Shown in pieces: positions 62,405-64,000 of a stretch of DNA of 64,000 nucleotides (its first letter is position 1; every line of letters starts with the position of its first letter). The position numbers and the translations under genes are program-made. Below the pieces are notes generated by a model that searched no databases, was not told the DNA's origin, and was given only the letters and a program-made list of their open reading frames with translations. Where the stretch lies: positions 140,271,328-140,335,327 of the forward strand of contig CM043700.1 in the NCBI GenBank assembly GCA_023935145.1, given 5' to 3'. The DNA is from Bretschneidera sinensis (taxonomy: Eukaryota; Streptophyta; Magnoliopsida; Brassicales; Akaniaceae).

Positions 62405-63115
62405 ATAATCTTCAAGGTCAAGACTCAAAAGTAATATTTAAGAAAAGAGAATTTTCAATAGAGAAATATAATAAATCGTTGGCTGCTGAGATAATAAAAC
62501 TGACATGTCTTCTTTCTTTTTTTCAATTATTTCTTTAAACTCTAAGCTATATATTCCTGAAGAAAAAAAAAAACACAAAAAGTATATGATATATATCATA
62601 ACTTTCGAGGTCAAGACTCGAGAGTAATATTTAAAAAAGAGAATTTTCAACAGAGAAATATGATAAAACATTCATTGCTCAGATAATAAGACTGACATAT
62701 CTTCTTTCTTTCTTTCTTTCTTTTAAACTCTAAGCTATATATTCTCGGAAAAAAAAAACACAAAAGGCATATGATGCATATCATAACCTTCAAGATCAGT
62801 ACTTGAGAGTAATATTCAAAAAAATGAATTTTCAACGGAGAAATATGATAAATCCTTCACTGCTCAGATAATAAGGCTGATATGTCTTCTTTCTTTCTTT
62901 CAATTATTTCTTTTAAACTCTAAGGCATATATTCCTTGAAAAAAAACACAAAAGGCATATGATACATATCATAACCTTTGAGGTCAAGTCTCGAGAGTAA
63001 TATTTAAGAAAGAGAATTTTCAACAGAGAAATATGATAAATCATTCACTGCTCATATAATAAGAATGACATATCTTCTTTCTTTCTTTCAATTATTTCAT
63101 TTTATATTCTAAGCT
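62405..63115. repeat. Four-unit tandem array, period about 185-193
   Basis: Each unit carries GGTCAAGACTC or a variant (near 62415, 62608, 62792, 62981), then GAGAGTAATATT, GAATTTTCAACAGAGAAATA, ACTGACATATCTTC with a TTTC microsatellite, then AAACTCTAAGCTATATATTC, and an A-rich run with ATGATACATATCATAAC. Units differ by substitutions and TTTC length. No function recognised. The palindromic TATGATACATATCATA at unit joins is notable. Confidence 0.9.
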
Positions 63116-64000
63116 ATATATCCCTCCCACCCCACAAAAAAAACAAAGAAGGCCTAAGCTATATACTACATAATATAGTATATGGTCATTTGATCAATGG
63201 TGGATCAAATACCAAATCTTAAAGCCCTAGTTCCTTCCTATTTTACCTAAAACAGTCTTAGCACATGAAAATTCGTAAGATAACACATGCACATACAAAT
63301 CAACATGAAATATTCTAACCAAGACTTGTGGCATGACGATGGAGATAGAGACGGGAGAAGTTTTCTTTTCCTCTCTTTTATCTGACGGAAAAAGTATTTT
63401 TGATCTACAAAAATCAAATCCTGATAATTAAGTCTAAATAAGAATCTCTCTATCAATATGCACAAATACAAAATACCTCAAAAATAACAGATAATATAAC
63501 TGTGTTCATCTATATATATTAAGCATCACATATCAAAGGATCATAAAGATGAGGTTAGCAAAATATAAATACGTGATATTGGCACGGCTCAATCAGATCA
63601 AAGGACCCAAAACTTGAGAGATTTGATTTGATTGAGCCATTCCAACATCTCCGTTTAACTTATCTATGCTTACCACATACTAGCAAGATGCATCATTGAT
63701 TGATTGACTAATTAGGAGAGAAATTAACTCATTGATACCTTCACCTCATATTTATGCCGTTTAAAGTCTCTTGGATACTCAAAACTTTCTTTTCCTATCA
63801 AGATGATCATCATCATGATTTTGATGAAGAAAAATATAAGCAGAAAGGAGAAGGAAAATCATATATATTTGCAACCGATAGTCTTGTGATGGTATGATAG
63901 ATTGGTTTATATAAAACAGAAAGAAGGGAGTGAAAATATATAGTGGAAGAAGTATTTGCAAGTTATGTTAGAATGGTTGAGATGTCAAAATCTTTGCTAC

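Larger units (their letters stand above)
61402..64000. other. 3' flank of copy D to the right edge
   Basis: No gene supported on either strand. It holds the end of the C/D duplicated unit (to about 61640), a two-copy 44-base repeat, the four-unit array at 62405-63115, and about 880 bases of AT-rich sequence to the edge. Short frames within the array are repeat by-products. Confidence 0.55.

Noticed and set aside
62438..62835. Two similar frames on the - strand.
   Set aside because: They repeat because they lie in the tandem array; composition is low-complexity.
62405..63115. Possible CRISPR-like array.
   Set aside because: Units are long, contiguous and without unique spacers, in a plant nuclear sequence.

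Overview
The window is nuclear DNA of a flowering plant, most likely a eudicot. It has intron-rich genes with GT..AG junctions, long AT-rich spacers, a miR156-targeted SPL gene, a plant SUMO E1 subunit, and plant-type LINE, Athila, Copia, SINE and MITE sequences. I cannot name the species. No rRNA, tRNA gene, CRISPR or prokaryotic-style operon was seen.

Layout. (1) 1-2450: a decayed LINE on the + strand, broken by a second, 5'-truncated LINE on the - strand. (2) 2525-3176 (-): first three coding exons of SUMO-activating enzyme subunit 1 (SAE1); the LINEs lie where intron 3 should be, so the gene is either cut or continues beyond the left edge. (3) 3965-13056 (-): a 9.1-kb Athila-type Ty3/gypsy element with both LTRs, a tRNA-Asp primer site, a polypurine tract, and broken gag, protease, RT and RNase H, but no integrase. 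(4) 17921-20610 (+): a three-exon SPL13/16-like SBP-box gene with a miR156 site; it reads through intact, but a zinc-binding His of the SBP domain is Gln. (5) 21732-61401 (+): a tandem family of four F-box/FIST-domain genes like Arabidopsis At5g63520 and animal FBXO22. Copy A (21732-33580) is a pseudogene, B (40578-45307) and D (54825-61401) are intact ten-exon genes, and C (46931-53236) is complete except for a one-base phase error at its exon 2/3 junction. (6) 61402-64000: 3' flank with two tandem-repeat arrays and no gene.

Mobile DNA sits mainly in introns and spacers of the F-box/FIST cluster. A complete 5.1-kb Copia element with a perfect 5-bp target duplication lies in intron 7 of copy A. 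A second, decayed Copia lies between A and B. MITE-like elements lie in introns 8 and 9 of A, intron 1 of B, and the A-B spacer. A related LTR fragment sits in intron 7 of both C and D, so it predates their duplication. A SINE with a 15-bp target duplication is present in intron 9 of D only.

How the genes fit together. SAE1 (SUMO conjugation) and the F-box/FIST proteins (candidate SCF ubiquitin-ligase receptors carrying a ligand-sensing fold) both belong to protein modification; SPL is a developmental-phase regulator. There is no sign of co-regulation beyond physical linkage. The cluster shows duplication, decay and repeat invasion side by side, and is the most interesting part of the window.
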